Made by a program: the position numbers and the translations under genes. Below are positions 45,527-54,283 of a DNA stretch of 64,000 nucleotides, in pieces. The notes under the pieces are model-generated. The model saw nothing but the letters and a program-made list of their open reading frames with translations, ran no database searches and was not told the origin of the DNA. This DNA is from an uncultured Allobosea sp. Lineage in GTDB: Bacteria > Pseudomonadota > Alphaproteobacteria > Rhizobiales > Beijerinckiaceae. The stretch is taken from contig NZ_CAMFJF010000006.1 in assembly GCF_945956895.1 (NCBI RefSeq), forward strand, positions 99,366 to 163,365, given 5' to 3'. The first letter of the stretch is position 1. Every line of letters begins with the position of its first letter.

Positions 45527-47347
45527 ATGGCCAAGGCACCCGGCAAGAAGCCCGTTCGGCGCATCAAGCCCGAGCAGCTGCGCTCGAAGGCGTGGTTCGA
45601 CAATCCCGACAATGCGGACATGACCGCGCTCTATATCGAGCGCACGATGAATTTCGGCCTGTCGCGGGAAGAGCTGCAGTCGGGCCGGCCGATCATCGGC
45701 ATCGCCCAGACGGGCTCCGATATCGCGCCCTGCAACCGCCACCATATCGAGCTGGCATCGCGCGTCCGCGACGGCATCCGCGAGATGGGCGGCGTGCCTT
45801 TCGAATTCCCGATCCATCCGATCCAGGAAACCTGCAAACGGCCGACCGCGGCGCTCGACCGCAATCTGCAATATCTCTCGCTGGTCGAGATCCTCTACGG
45901 CTATCCGCTCGACGGCGTCGTGCTGACCACCGGCTGCGACAAGACCACGCCGGCCCAGATCATGGCGGCCGCGACGGTCGATATCCCGGCGATCGCGCTG
46001 CCGGGCGGGCCGATGCTGAACGGCTCCTTCCGCGGCGAGCGCACCGGCTCCGGCACGATTGTCTGGAAGGCGCGCCAGATGATGGCGGCCGGCGAGATCG
46101 ATTATAAGGGCTTCGTCGATCTGGTCGCCTCGTCGGCGCCGTCCGCCGGCCACTGCAACACGATGGGCACGGCCTCGACGATGAACTCGCTGGCGGAAGC
46201 CATGGGCATGACGCTGCCCGGCGCCGCCGCGATCCCCGCGCCTTATCGAGACCGCTACGAGATGGCCTATCTCACTGGCAAGCGCATCGTCGAGATGGTC
46301 TGGGAGAACCTGATCCCCTCGAAGATCCTGACGCGCGAGGCGTTCGAGAACACCATCGTCATCAATTCGGCGATCGGCGGCTCGACCAATGCGCCCGTCC
46401 ATGTCAACGCCATCGCCAAGCATATCGGCGTCAAGCTCGACAACGAGGACTGGACCAAGATCGGCTACGAGATCCCGCTGTTGGTGAACCTGCAGCCGGC
46501 CGGCGAATATCTCGGCGAGGATTATTACCGCGCCGGCGGCCTGCCTGCCGTGATCGCGGAGCTGATCGAGAAGGGCAAGCTCAAGCCCGCGATCACCGCC
46601 AACGGCAAGACGCTCGAAGAGAACTGCAAGGGCGCCTTCTCGATCGCCCGCGAGGTGATCAAGAGCTACGACCAGCCGATGAAGGCCCAGTCGGGCTTCC
46701 TCAACCTCTCCGGCAACCTGTTCGATTCCGCGATCATGAAGACCAGCGTGATCACGCCGGAATTCCGCAAGCGCTATCTGGAGAACCCGAAGGACCCGAT
46801 GGCCTTCGAGGGGCGCGCCATCGTCTTCGACGGGCCGGAGGATTACCACCACCGCATCGACGATCCGGCGCTCGCCATCGACGAGCACTGCATCCTGTTC
46901 ATCCGCGGCGTCGGCCCGATCGGGTATCCGGGCGCAGCCGAGGTCGTGAACATGCGGCCGCCGGATTACCTCATCAAGAAGGGCGTCACCGCGCTCGCCT
47001 GCGTCGGCGACGGGCGCCAGTCCGGCACCTCGGGCTCGCCCTCGATCCTCAATGCCTCGCCGGAAGCGGCGACCGGCGGCGGGCTCGCGCTGCTCAAGAT
47101 GGGCGACAAGGTCCGCATCGACCTGAAGAAGCGCACCGCCAACATCCTGATTTCGGATGAGGAGCTGGCCGAGCGCAAGGCGGCGTTCAAGGCTTCGGGC
47201 GGCTACAAGTATCCGAAGAGCCAGACGCCCTGGCAGGAGATCCAGCGCAAGATCGTCGACGAACTCTCCGAGGGCATGGTCCTCAAGCCGGCGGTCAAGT
47301 ACCAGAAGATCCACAAGAAGTTCGGTATCCCGCGCGACAACCACTGA
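45527..47347 (+). CDS. IlvD/Edd-family dehydratase (sugar-acid dehydratase type)
   Basis: 606-aa iron-sulfur dehydratase. Conserved cysteines occur in [20 protein letters not shown] and [19 protein letters not shown]. The C-terminal [20 protein letters not shown] is the family's substrate-binding region. It resembles the D-xylonate/L-arabonate dehydratases more than biosynthetic IlvD, based on its length, its [17 protein letters not shown] start and its neighbours (SDR, DenD-like dehydrogenases). It would convert an aldonate to a 2-keto-3-deoxy acid. The exact sugar is not determinable. An AAACGAG ribosome site precedes the ATG. Confidence 0.9.
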   Translation: MAKAPGKKPVRRIKPEQLRSKAWFDNPDNADMTALYIERTMNFGLSREELQSGRPIIGIAQTGSDIAPCNRHHIELASRVRDGIREMGGVPFEFPIHPIQETCKRPTAALDRNLQYLSLVEILYGYPLDGVVLTTGCDKTTPAQIMAAATVDIPAIALPGGPMLNGSFRGERTGSGTIVWKARQMMAAGEIDYKGFVDLVASSAPSAGHCNTMGTASTMNSLAEAMGMTLPGAAAIPAPYRDRYEMAYLTGKRIVEMVWENLIPSKILTREAFENTIVINSAIGGSTNAPVHVNAIAKHIGVKLDNEDWTKIGYEIPLLVNLQPAGEYLGEDYYRAGGLPAVIAELIEKGKLKPAITANGKTLEENCKGAFSIAREVIKSYDQPMKAQSGFLNLSGNLFDSAIMKTSVITPEFRKRYLENPKDPMAFEGRAIVFDGPEDYHHRIDDPALAIDEHCILFIRGVGPIGYPGAAEVVNMRPPDYLIKKGVTALACVGDGRQSGTSGSPSILNASPEAATGGGLALLKMGDKVRIDLKKRTANILISDEELAERKAAFKASGGYKYPKSQTPWQEIQRKIVDELSEGMVLKPAVKYQKIHKKFGIPRDNH

Positions 47348-47373
47348 GCGGGTGCTCTGGGTATAGGCAGGGT

Positions 47374-47528
47374 GTCATCCCGTGCGCGCTGCGGCATGCA
47401 ATGCCGCGGCGCAGACACGGGACCGTCACCCAGAAAAGGCGCCTTTTCGAGCGCGGCAAGGGCGCCTTCTCGTCGTACGAACCCGCATCTGCGCAGCGGC
47501 ACTTCGTGCCGCGGCGCGTGCGGGATGA
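47374..47528. repeat. intergenic palindromic element (family E)
   Basis: GTCATCCCG at the left and CGGGATGAC at the right bracket imperfect nested arms, including AAAAGGCGCCTTTT, GCAAGGGCGCCTT and GGCACTTCGTGCC. About 155 bp in total. Same design as the other dispersed palindromes but with different sequence. Confidence 0.7.
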
Positions 47529-47687
47529 CACGCGGCACTGGCGCTCTTCCGCCTACGTTTCCGCCCGCGCTGCTCCCCACGCCATTCCGCCTGCGCAACG
47601 GCGTTCGCTGCGCGACGCGCGTTCAACGGGGCTGACAAACGATACGACCCTCGACACTATGGCAGCTCTTCGTTCCGCTTCCATTTG

Positions 47688-47696
47688 AAACGATTT
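47688..47696. promoter_or_regulatory. AAACGATTT site near the ATG at 47702
   Basis: Reverse complement of the AAATCGTTT core at 45464-45472. It lies 6-14 bp upstream of the start codon, so a bound repressor would block transcription or initiation. Confidence 0.35.
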
Positions 47697-47701
47697 AAAT
47701 C

Positions 47702-48541
47702 ATGGCACAGAGCCCGCAGGTCGAAGCCTTTCGCAAGCTCCACGAGGCCGGCTGCTTCGTGATGCCCAATCCCTGGGATTTCGGCTCGGCCCGCTGGCTG
47801 CGCGGGCAGGGCTTCAAGGCGCTGGCGACGACGAGCGCGGGCTATGCCTTCACGCAGGGGCGCGCCGACCAGGACGTGCCGCGCGATATGATGCTTAGCC
47901 ATATCGCCGAGATCGTGAAGGCGGTCCCGGACTTGCCGATCAACGCCGATTTCGAGAACGGCTATGCCGATACGCCTGACGGTGTCGCCGCCAATGTGAA
48001 GCTCTGCGTCGCGACCGGTGTCGCCGGCCTCTCGATCGAGGATGCGACCGGACGCCAGGACGAGCCGCTTTATCCGTTCGAGCTTGCGGTCGAGCGGATC
48101 AAGGCGGCCCGCAAGGCGATCGACGAGACCGGCTCGGGTGTCGTGCTGACGGCGCGCGCCGAGTGCTTCCTGACCGGGCATCCCGAGGCGCTGAAGGAAT
48201 CGGTGCGGCGGATCGAGGCCTATGCGGCGGCCGGTGCCGATGTGCTCTATGCACCCGGCCCCAAGACCTCCGCCGATATCGCGACGATCGTCGCTGCGGC
48301 CGGCGGCAAGCCGGTGAACACATTGATCTATGGCGATTTCGGGCTGTCGGTCGCGGATGTCGCGGTTGCCGGCACGCGGCGCATCTCGATCGGCGGGGCG
48401 CTGGCGCGGGCGGCCTGGGCCGCCTTCATCGAAGCGACACGCCTGATCGCGGAGGAGGGCAGCTTCAAGGGCTTTGCCGGCAACGGCCCCTCCGCGCCGC
48501 TGAACCCGTTCTTCACCAAAGACCTCGCGGAGCGCTCATGA
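47702..48541 (+). CDS. Isocitrate lyase/PEP mutase family protein
   Basis: 279-aa TIM-barrel C-C bond enzyme. The N-terminus has CFVMPNPWDFGSARWLRGQG. The metal-binding NADFENGYAD (DxE) and GLSIEDATG regions are visible. TARAECFLTGHPEALKESVR replaces the classic isocitrate-lyase KKCGH loop, placing it in the PEP-mutase/oxaloacetate-hydrolase-like subgroup. It may cleave or rearrange a keto-acid intermediate of the neighbouring sugar-acid pathway. That is inference. It is coupled to the next gene by ATGA. Confidence 0.88.
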   Translation: MAQSPQVEAFRKLHEAGCFVMPNPWDFGSARWLRGQGFKALATTSAGYAFTQGRADQDVPRDMMLSHIAEIVKAVPDLPINADFENGYADTPDGVAANVKLCVATGVAGLSIEDATGRQDEPLYPFELAVERIKAARKAIDETGSGVVLTARAECFLTGHPEALKESVRRIEAYAAAGADVLYAPGPKTSADIATIVAAAGGKPVNTLIYGDFGLSVADVAVAGTRRISIGGALARAAWAAFIEATRLIAEEGSFKGFAGNGPSAPLNPFFTKDLAERS

Positions 48542-48864
48542 GCGGCACACTCCTGCTCGCGCCGGAATGGCTCGGCCTCAGCGGCCTCTGGCAGATCGAT
48601 GCCAAGGGCAAGCGCAAGGCTGTGGATGCCGAGGATGTCGGCCTGTCCGAGGAACTGGCGGACCGGCTCGAAGCCTGGATGGATGCCTTCGACGCGATCT
48701 ATGACGAGAGCGAGCCATCGGCTTCCGATTTCGGCGACGTCGTCGAGCGCCTGGCCTGGGAGTCGGAAGGTGTGGCGTTGGTCCATGCCATTGCCGGCGA
48801 GCTCGGTGCGGGCTGGGAGGTCCGGCACGATCTCACGGGCTGGAAAGGAAAGGCGGCATCATGA
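48538..48864 (+). CDS. Uncharacterised 108-aa acidic protein
   Basis: Starts at ATG 48538, overlapping the previous stop by ATGA, and ends with an ATGA-type overlap into the next gene (48861-48864). It has no signal or membrane segment. Acidic stretches (LADRLEAWMDAFDAIYDESE) dominate. I do not recognise the family. The double coupling suggests it is a genuine part of this operon. Confidence 0.7.
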   Translation: MSGTLLLAPEWLGLSGLWQIDAKGKRKAVDAEDVGLSEELADRLEAWMDAFDAIYDESEPSASDFGDVVERLAWESEGVALVHAIAGELGAGWEVRHDLTGWKGKAAS

Positions 48865-49997
48865 CGCTTCTCGCCTGGAAAGCGCCGCCGTTCCCGCTGG
48901 CCAAGGTCCTGGAAGGCCAGTATTGCCGGCTGGAGCCGCTCGACGTTGATAAGCATATCGACGATATCTGGGCCACCGATGTCGCGCGGGACAGCGTCTG
49001 GGACTGGCTGCCGGCTGCCCCGCCGAAAGATAAGGAAACCTATCGCACCCTGCTCGAGAGCATGGTCGCCAAGGCCGGCATCGTGCCGCTCGCCGTGGTC
49101 GACAAGGCCGACGGCAAGGCCAAGGGCCATCTCTGGATCATGGAGATCCGGCCCGAACATGGCGTTTTCGAGGTCGGCTGGATCACCTATTCCCCGGCGC
49201 TGCAGCGGACGCGGGCGGCGACTGAGACGATCTATCTCGTCGGCGATTACGGCTTCTCGCTGGGCTATCGCCGCTACGAGTGGAAGTGCAACAACCTGAA
49301 CGAGCCGTCCAAGCGCGCCGCCTTGCGCTTCGGCTTCCAGTTCGAGGGCCTGTTCCGCCAGCACATGGTGGTGAAGGGCGCCAATCGCGATACCGCCTGG
49401 TTCTCGATCCTCGACGGCGAATGGCCGGTGCGGGCTCAGGCCTTCCGGCGCTGGCTGGCGCCGTCCAATTTCGACGCGCAAGGGCAGCAGAAGCTCGCGC
49501 TCGGCGCCTTCAACCAGATCGCGGGGCAGGCGGGCGCCGCTCCGCTGCGACGGGCAGGTCTGGCCGATATTCCAGCGATCCTCGCCCTCAAGAACGCTGC
49601 CTATACGCCGAACGAGAGCATCATCGGCGTACCCTCATTGCCGCGCATCGCCGATTACACGCAGGTCGTCGCGGAGCACGAGGTCTGGCTCGCGGAAGGC
49701 GCGGGCGGTGAGCTGGAAGCCGCGCTGGTGCTCGATATCGAACCCGAGGACTTCACGATCTGGAGCGTGGCTGTCGCGCCGGAAGCCGCGGGCCGCAGAC
49801 TCGGCTCGGCCCTGATGGGCTTCGCCGATGAGCGGGCGCGGGCGCTCGGCTATGCTTCAGTGCATCTCTACACCAACGCCAAGCTGACCCAGCGCATCGG
49901 CTGGTACGAGCGGTTGGGTTACGCCATCACGCATCATGAGGACATGGCCGACCGCCGGCTGACCCATATGCGCAAGACCTTTGCAAAAGCCGGCTGA
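48861..49997 (+). CDS. Two-domain GNAT acetyltransferase fusion
   Basis: 378 aa. The N-terminal half (about 1-200) is a RimJ/RimL-type GNAT with FEVGWITYSPALQRTRAATE and YEWKCNNLNEPSKRAALRFG. The C-terminal half (about 225-378) is a second GNAT with IWSVAVAPEAAGRRLGSALM and GWYERLGYAI. Acceptors are unknown. The two domains are distinct, so it may act on two substrates or one may be regulatory. The SDR gene follows after 15 bp. Confidence 0.88.
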   Translation: MTLLAWKAPPFPLAKVLEGQYCRLEPLDVDKHIDDIWATDVARDSVWDWLPAAPPKDKETYRTLLESMVAKAGIVPLAVVDKADGKAKGHLWIMEIRPEHGVFEVGWITYSPALQRTRAATETIYLVGDYGFSLGYRRYEWKCNNLNEPSKRAALRFGFQFEGLFRQHMVVKGANRDTAWFSILDGEWPVRAQAFRRWLAPSNFDAQGQQKLALGAFNQIAGQAGAAPLRRAGLADIPAILALKNAAYTPNESIIGVPSLPRIADYTQVVAEHEVWLAEGAGGELEAALVLDIEPEDFTIWSVAVAPEAAGRRLGSALMGFADERARALGYASVHLYTNAKLTQRIGWYERLGYAITHHEDMADRRLTHMRKTFAKAG

Positions 49998-50012
49998 TAA
50001 AAGGAAACGAGC

Positions 50013-50759
50013 ATGGCAGGACGTTTGAAGGGCAAGGTCGCGGTCGTCACCGCCGCGGGGCAGGGGATCGGCCGGGCCATCGCCGAGGCCTTCGTCGCGG
50101 AAGGCGCCACCGTCTGGGCAACCGACAAGGATGTCGCGCTGCTGGAAGGCATTCCGAAGGCGAAGAAGCGCAAGCTCGACGTGCTCTCGTCCAAGGCGGT
50201 CAATGCCTTCGCCGAGAAGGTTGGTCCCGTCGACATCCTCGTGAACGCCGCCGGTTTCGTCCATCACGGTACGGTGCTCGACACCGACGACAAGGCCTGG
50301 GACTTCTCCTTCGACCTCAACGTCAAGTCGATGCACCGCACGATCCAGGCCTTCCTGCCCGCCATGCTGGCGAAGGGCGCGGGTTCGATCGTCAATATTG
50401 CGTCCGGCGCGGGCTCGGTGCGCGGCATCCCGAACCGCTATGCCTATGGCGCGACCAAGGCGGCGGTGATCGGCCTGACCAAGGCGGTCGCGGCCGACTA
50501 CATCAAGAAGGGCGTGCGCGCGAACGCGATCTGCCCCGGCACGATCCAGTCGCCCTCGCTCGACCAGCGCATCAAGGACCTCGCCCAGGCGACCAAGACG
50601 ACCGAGGCCGCCGCAAGGCAGGCCTTTATCGATCGGCAGCCGATGGGCCGGCTCGGCACGGCCGAGGAGATCGCGGCGCTCGCGGTTTATCTCGCGGCGG
50701 ACGAGTCGAGCTACACCACCGGCCAGATCCATCTGGCGGATGGCGGCTTCGCCCTCTGA
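50013..50759 (+). CDS. SDR-family oxidoreductase (DHRS6 / 2-keto-3-deoxy-fuconate dehydrogenase-like)
   Basis: 248-aa NAD(P)-dependent dehydrogenase. The cofactor motif is VVTAAGQGIGRAIAEAFVAE. The catalytic tetrad region is NIASGAGSVRGIPNRYAYGA with Tyr and Lys in YAYGATKAAVIGLTKAVAAD. NAAGFVHHGTVLDTDDKAWD and ICPGTIQSPSLDQRI match the DHRS6 subgroup, which in bacteria includes 2-keto-3-deoxy-L-fuconate dehydrogenase. Next to a sugar-acid dehydratase this role is plausible. AAGGAAA lies 7 bases before the ATG. Confidence 0.88.
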   Translation: MAGRLKGKVAVVTAAGQGIGRAIAEAFVAEGATVWATDKDVALLEGIPKAKKRKLDVLSSKAVNAFAEKVGPVDILVNAAGFVHHGTVLDTDDKAWDFSFDLNVKSMHRTIQAFLPAMLAKGAGSIVNIASGAGSVRGIPNRYAYGATKAAVIGLTKAVAADYIKKGVRANAICPGTIQSPSLDQRIKDLAQATKTTEAAARQAFIDRQPMGRLGTAEEIAALAVYLAADESSYTTGQIHLADGGFAL

Positions 50760-50857
50760 AGCCTGACTTCGGGGTGGAGGGCGCCCATCGCCCTCCATTC
50801 TCCTGACGCGGTTGCCGGCAAGAGCGACCCGAGACACGAACCGGACAGGGAGATCTC

Positions 50858-51844
50858 ATGCATGTCCTGATCACGGGTGCGGCCGGCATGGTCGGCCGCA
50901 GGTTGGCGGAGCGTCTGGCCCGCGAGGGCCAATGCGCCGGCAAGGCGATCGACAGGCTGACGCTGACCGATGTCGTGCGCGCTTCGCTTCCGCCGGAGCT
51001 TGCGGATCGTGCGACGATCCGCGTCGAGGATGCCGGTGATGCCGCCGTCGCCAAGCAGCTCGCGGCGTTGCGACCAGACCTGATCTTCCACCTGGCCGCG
51101 ATCATCTCCGGCGAGGCCGAGCGCGATTTCGACAAGGGCTACCGCGTCAATCTCGACGGCATGCTGAACCTGCTGGAGGCGATCCGGCACGAAGGCGGCG
51201 CGGATTATGTGCCGAAGCTCGTCTTCACCAGCTCCAGCGGCATCTTCGGCGCGCCGTTCCCAGCCTCGATCTCCGACGAATTCCATGTCACGCCTTTGAC
51301 GAGCTACGGCACGCAGAAGGCGATCGGCGAATTGCTGCTGGCCGACTATTCGCGGCGCGGCTTCGTCGAGGGCGTCGGCATCCGCTTCCCCTCGATCGTG
51401 GTCAGGCCGGGCAAGCCCAACGCTTCGGCCGGCGGCTTCTTCTCCGGCATCATTCGCGAGCCGCTGCAAGGCCTGGAGGCGCTGCTGCCGGTCAGCGATG
51501 AGGTGCTCTTCACCCATGCGAGCCCGCGCTCGGCTGTCGGCTTCCTCATCCATGCCGCTGGTCTCTCGCGCGAGCAGCTTGGCCCGCGCGTCAACCTGAC
51601 CATGCCCGGCGTCTGCGTCACTGTCGGCGAGCAGATCGAGGCGCTCCGGCGCATCGCGGGCGTCAAGGCGGTGAAGCTGATCCGGCGGGCGCCCGATCCC
51701 GCTTCCGCGGCGATCGTCGCGGGCTGGCCGACCCGTTTCGACGCGAAGCGCGCCCTGGCGCTGGGCTTCACGGCCGAACGCGATTTCGACGAGATCATCC
51801 GTGTCCATATTGCCGACGATCTCGGCGGCCACCTTCCGAACTGA
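50858..51844 (+). CDS. denD: DenD-like dehydrogenase, copy 1 (D-erythronate dehydrogenase family)
   Basis: 328-aa extended SDR. Rossmann start MHVLITGAAGMVGRRLAERL. The catalytic YxxxK is in LTSYGTQKAIGELLLADYS. RFPSIVVRPGKPNASAGGFF and VLFTHASPRSAVGFLIHAA match the D-erythronate dehydrogenase family, which oxidises four-carbon sugar acids to 2-keto acids. A second homologous gene follows 34 bp later, so the pair is a tandem duplication. Assignment to D-erythronate itself is by family. Confidence 0.85.
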   Translation: MHVLITGAAGMVGRRLAERLAREGQCAGKAIDRLTLTDVVRASLPPELADRATIRVEDAGDAAVAKQLAALRPDLIFHLAAIISGEAERDFDKGYRVNLDGMLNLLEAIRHEGGADYVPKLVFTSSSGIFGAPFPASISDEFHVTPLTSYGTQKAIGELLLADYSRRGFVEGVGIRFPSIVVRPGKPNASAGGFFSGIIREPLQGLEALLPVSDEVLFTHASPRSAVGFLIHAAGLSREQLGPRVNLTMPGVCVTVGEQIEALRRIAGVKAVKLIRRAPDPASAAIVAGWPTRFDAKRALALGFTAERDFDEIIRVHIADDLGGHLPN

Positions 51845-51878
51845 CGAAACTTAAAAGCGAACCTTCAGGACAGAACCG

Positions 51879-52862
51879 ATGCATATTCTCGTTCTCGGCG
51901 GCGCCGGCATGGTCGGGCGCAAGTTCATCGAGCGCCTGGCGCGCGACGGCCAACTCGGCGGCAAGCCGGTGACCCGCGTGACGGCGCAGGACGTCGTCGT
52001 CGCTTCGCCGCCGCCGGCCGCGCCCTTCGATTTCGAGGCGGTGATCTCCGACCTGTCGCTCCCGGGCGAGGCCGAAAAGCTGATCGCGACGCGGCCCGAG
52101 CTCATCGTCCACCTTGCGGCGATCGTCTCGGGCGAGGCCGAGGCCGATTTCGACAAGGGCTATCGCATCAATCTCGACGGTACGCGCTATCTGTTCGAGG
52201 CGATCCGCCGGGTCGGCAGCGGCTACAAGCCGCGCGTCGTCTTCACCTCCTCCATTGCGGTGTTCGGCGCGCCGTTCCACGACAAGATCGAGGACGAGTT
52301 CTTCACCACGCCCTTGACCAGCTACGGCACGCAGAAGGCGATCGGCGAGCTCCTGCTGAGCGATTATTCGCGGCGCGGCTTCTTCGATGGCGTCGGCATC
52401 CGCCTGCCGACGATCTGCGTGCGGCCGGGCAAGCCGAACAAGGCTGCTTCGGGCTTTTTCTCCAACATCATCCGCGAGCCGCTGAACGGTGAGGAGGCGG
52501 TGCTGCCGGTCTCCGATCAGGTGCGCCACTGGCATGCCTCGCCGCGCTCGGCCGTTGGCTTCCTGATCCATGCCGCGACGATGGATACGGCCGCGATCGG
52601 CCCGCGCCGGGCGCTGACCATGCCGGGCTATTCCTGCACCGTCGCCGAGCAGATCGAGGCGCTGCGCAAGGTCGCCGGCGAGAACGTCGTGAAGCGCATC
52701 CGCCGCGAGACCGACCCGGTGATCGACGGGATCGTCGCCGGCTGGCCGCGCAACTTCAATCCGCAGCGGGCGCTGGCGCTCGGCTTCAAGGCGGAGTCGA
52801 GCTTCGAGGAGATCATCCGCGTCCATATCGAGGACGAACTGCACGGGACCTTCGTGAAGTAA
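51879..52862 (+). CDS. denD: DenD-like dehydrogenase, copy 2
   Basis: 327-aa extended SDR clearly homologous to the upstream gene. It starts MHILVLGGAGMVGRKFIERL and has LTSYGTQKAIGELLLSDYSR with the same YxxxK. The glycine-rich motif differs slightly (VLGGAGMVG), and FHDKIEDEFFTT and VSDQVRHWHASPRS replace equivalents in copy 1. The pair has diverged substantially, suggesting different substrates or cofactors rather than a recent copy error. Confidence 0.85.
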   Translation: MHILVLGGAGMVGRKFIERLARDGQLGGKPVTRVTAQDVVVASPPPAAPFDFEAVISDLSLPGEAEKLIATRPELIVHLAAIVSGEAEADFDKGYRINLDGTRYLFEAIRRVGSGYKPRVVFTSSIAVFGAPFHDKIEDEFFTTPLTSYGTQKAIGELLLSDYSRRGFFDGVGIRLPTICVRPGKPNKAASGFFSNIIREPLNGEEAVLPVSDQVRHWHASPRSAVGFLIHAATMDTAAIGPRRALTMPGYSCTVAEQIEALRKVAGENVVKRIRRETDPVIDGIVAGWPRNFNPQRALALGFKAESSFEEIIRVHIEDELHGTFVK

Positions 52863-52876
52863 GGCTCGAACCTCGA

Positions 52877-52978
52877 CCGTCATTGCGAGGAGCGAAGCGA
52901 CGAAGCAATCCAGGGGCGGCAGGGCTGAACGGTTCAACCCAGTCTCCCCGGATTGCTTCGCTGCGCTCGCAATGACGG
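52877..52978. repeat. intergenic palindrome (family B, copy 2)
   Basis: CCGTCATTGCGAGGAGCG to CTCGCAATGACGG, with internal GAAGCAATCC/GGATTGCTTC. It is immediately left of the GIY-YIG gene. Close match to the copy at 42195. Confidence 0.88.
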
Positions 52979-53018
52979 GCAGGGCAGGCTTCGCTATCTT
53001 GCCTGCGGGGGCAGGACG

Positions 53019-53306
53019 ATGCGTGAGCCATCCGTTTACATCATGGCGAGCGGGCGCAATGGGACGCTCTATGTCGGCGTCACTAGCCATCTCGGCGAAC
53101 GCGCATGGCAGCATCGAGTCGGGATGACTCCGGGATTCACGCAACGCTATGGCTGCAAGCTGCTCGTCTGGTTCGAGCATCACGAGCGCATGGAAGAAGC
53201 GATCGCGCGCGAAAAGCAGATCAAAGCGGGCTCGCGAGCGAAGAAACTCGCGCTGATCGAGACTCTCAATCCACTATGGCAAGACCTCTACGAAGATCTC
53301 GCCTGA
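53019..53306 (+). CDS. Small GIY-YIG nuclease-domain protein
   Basis: 95 aa from ATG 53019. The catalytic-type VYIMASGRNGTLYVGVTSHL corresponds to the GIY-x-YIG motif. HRVGMTPGFTQRYGCKLLVW and EAIAREKQIK are typical of the stand-alone single-domain family often called UPF0213/GIY-YIG. The biological role is unclear. It is bracketed on both sides by family B palindromes (52877-52978 and 53313-53403), raising the possibility of linked mobility. Confidence 0.9.
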   Translation: MREPSVYIMASGRNGTLYVGVTSHLGERAWQHRVGMTPGFTQRYGCKLLVWFEHHERMEEAIAREKQIKAGSRAKKLALIETLNPLWQDLYEDLA

Positions 53307-53312
53307 CCCTTT

Positions 53313-53403
53313 CCGTCATCGCGAGCGCAGCGAAGCAATCCAGAGGGACGTGGAACTCTGCCGCCCCTGGATTGCTTCGTCGCTTCGCTCCTCGCAATGA
53401 CGG
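53313..53403. repeat. intergenic palindrome (family B, copy 3)
   Basis: CCGTCATCGCGAG to CTCGCAATGACGG with internal GAAGCAATCC/GGATTGCTTC. It starts 7 bp after the GIY-YIG stop and is slightly shorter than the other copies. Confidence 0.85.
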
Positions 53404-53435
53404 CGCGGAGGCTGTCTCCTTGGCTGACTCGCTCC

Positions 53436-54128
53436 TCAAGCCGAACAGGGCTCGGCCTGTTCCTGCTGGCGGCGCGGAGGCATGCCGAGCGTCGGCGTGC
53501 GCGCCGGCTCCTCGTCGGACTCCTGCTCGGGCGCATGAGTCCAACCGCTGGCGCTCCAGCTCTTCAGAGCCGCCCAGGTCGAGCGGTCGAGCCGGAACTG
53601 CTCACAGGGGAACAGCCCGCCGCGCGCCGGCAGCGACTTCAGGAACGAGCCCTCGGATCGGAAGCCGGACTTCTCCAGCACCCGCCGCGAGGCCGGGTTG
53701 ATGACGCGGGTGTCGGCCTCGATCGCGGGTAGGTCGATCAGCGAGAACAGGCTGTCGATCAGGCCCTGCACCGCCTCGGTCGCATAGCCCTTGCCCCAAT
53801 GCGGGGTGCCGAGCCAGTAGCCGATGAAAGGCACGCCCGTCGCCTGCTTGTGCGCGCTGATCATGCCGATCAGCTCGTTCGGCTTCGAACGCGGGGTGAT
53901 GGCCAGCGCGAGATGCTCGCCCAGCGCATTGCCCTTGCGCATCGCGAAGATGAAGGGCTCGACCGCCTGGGACGGGTAGGGATGGGGAATCGATGCCGTC
54001 ATCTCCGCCACCGCCTTTTCACCGGCAAGGCGCAGGGTGGCATTGGCATCAGCCATGCGGGGCCAACGCAGCCAGAGACGGCGGGTCTCGAGCCGGAAGA
54101 CATCGTCGCGGGTCAGTTCGGGGAACAT
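53436..54128 (-). CDS. GNAT-family N-acetyltransferase (RimJ/RimL-like)
   Basis: 230 aa from ATG 54128 (MFPELTRDDVFRLETRRLWL). The acetyl-CoA loop is WLGTPHWGKGYATEAVQGLI. VINPASRRVLEKSGFRSEGS is the usual C-terminal GNAT motif. GNAT genes commonly follow rpmA in alphaproteobacteria. A strong terminator separates it from rpmA, so it is probably expressed separately. The target is unknown (ribosomal proteins or small amines are possible). The last 35 residues are low-complexity and polar. Confidence 0.88.
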   Translation of the reverse strand: MFPELTRDDVFRLETRRLWLRWPRMADANATLRLAGEKAVAEMTASIPHPYPSQAVEPFIFAMRKGNALGEHLALAITPRSKPNELIGMISAHKQATGVPFIGYWLGTPHWGKGYATEAVQGLIDSLFSLIDLPAIEADTRVINPASRRVLEKSGFRSEGSFLKSLPARGGLFPCEQFRLDRSTWAALKSWSASGWTHAPEQESDEEPARTPTLGMPPRRQQEQAEPCSA

Positions 54129-54154
54129 ATCGTCTCTCCGTCGGCGCAAACGAA

Positions 54155-54188
54155 AAAAGGGAGCTGGGATTTTGGTCCCATCTCCCCT
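54155..54188 (-). terminator. rho-independent terminator of rplU-rpmA
   Basis: Minus strand GGGAGATGGGA, loop, TCCCAGCTCCC, then TTTTTT. An 11-bp stem with one mismatch, about 96 bp after the rpmA stop. Confidence 0.85.
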
Positions 54189-54283
54189 TCGCTGACCTTC
54201 GGGAGACCCGTTTCGGGCCTTTTACCCCTTGATCCGTTCGGTTCGATGGAACCGGCGGATCGAGAGATTTCCCTATCCGCCTT

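Larger units (their letters stand above)
47348..47701. other. 354-bp intergenic region
   Basis: It holds a family E palindrome (47374-47528), then unremarkable GC-rich sequence, and an AAACGATTT site (47688-47696) next to the ATG of the following gene. No credible gene is seen. Confidence 0.6.

Noticed and set aside
42190-53410. CRISPR array made of the repeated palindromes
   Set aside because: Copies are scattered thousands of bases apart, with no regular spacers and no cas genes.
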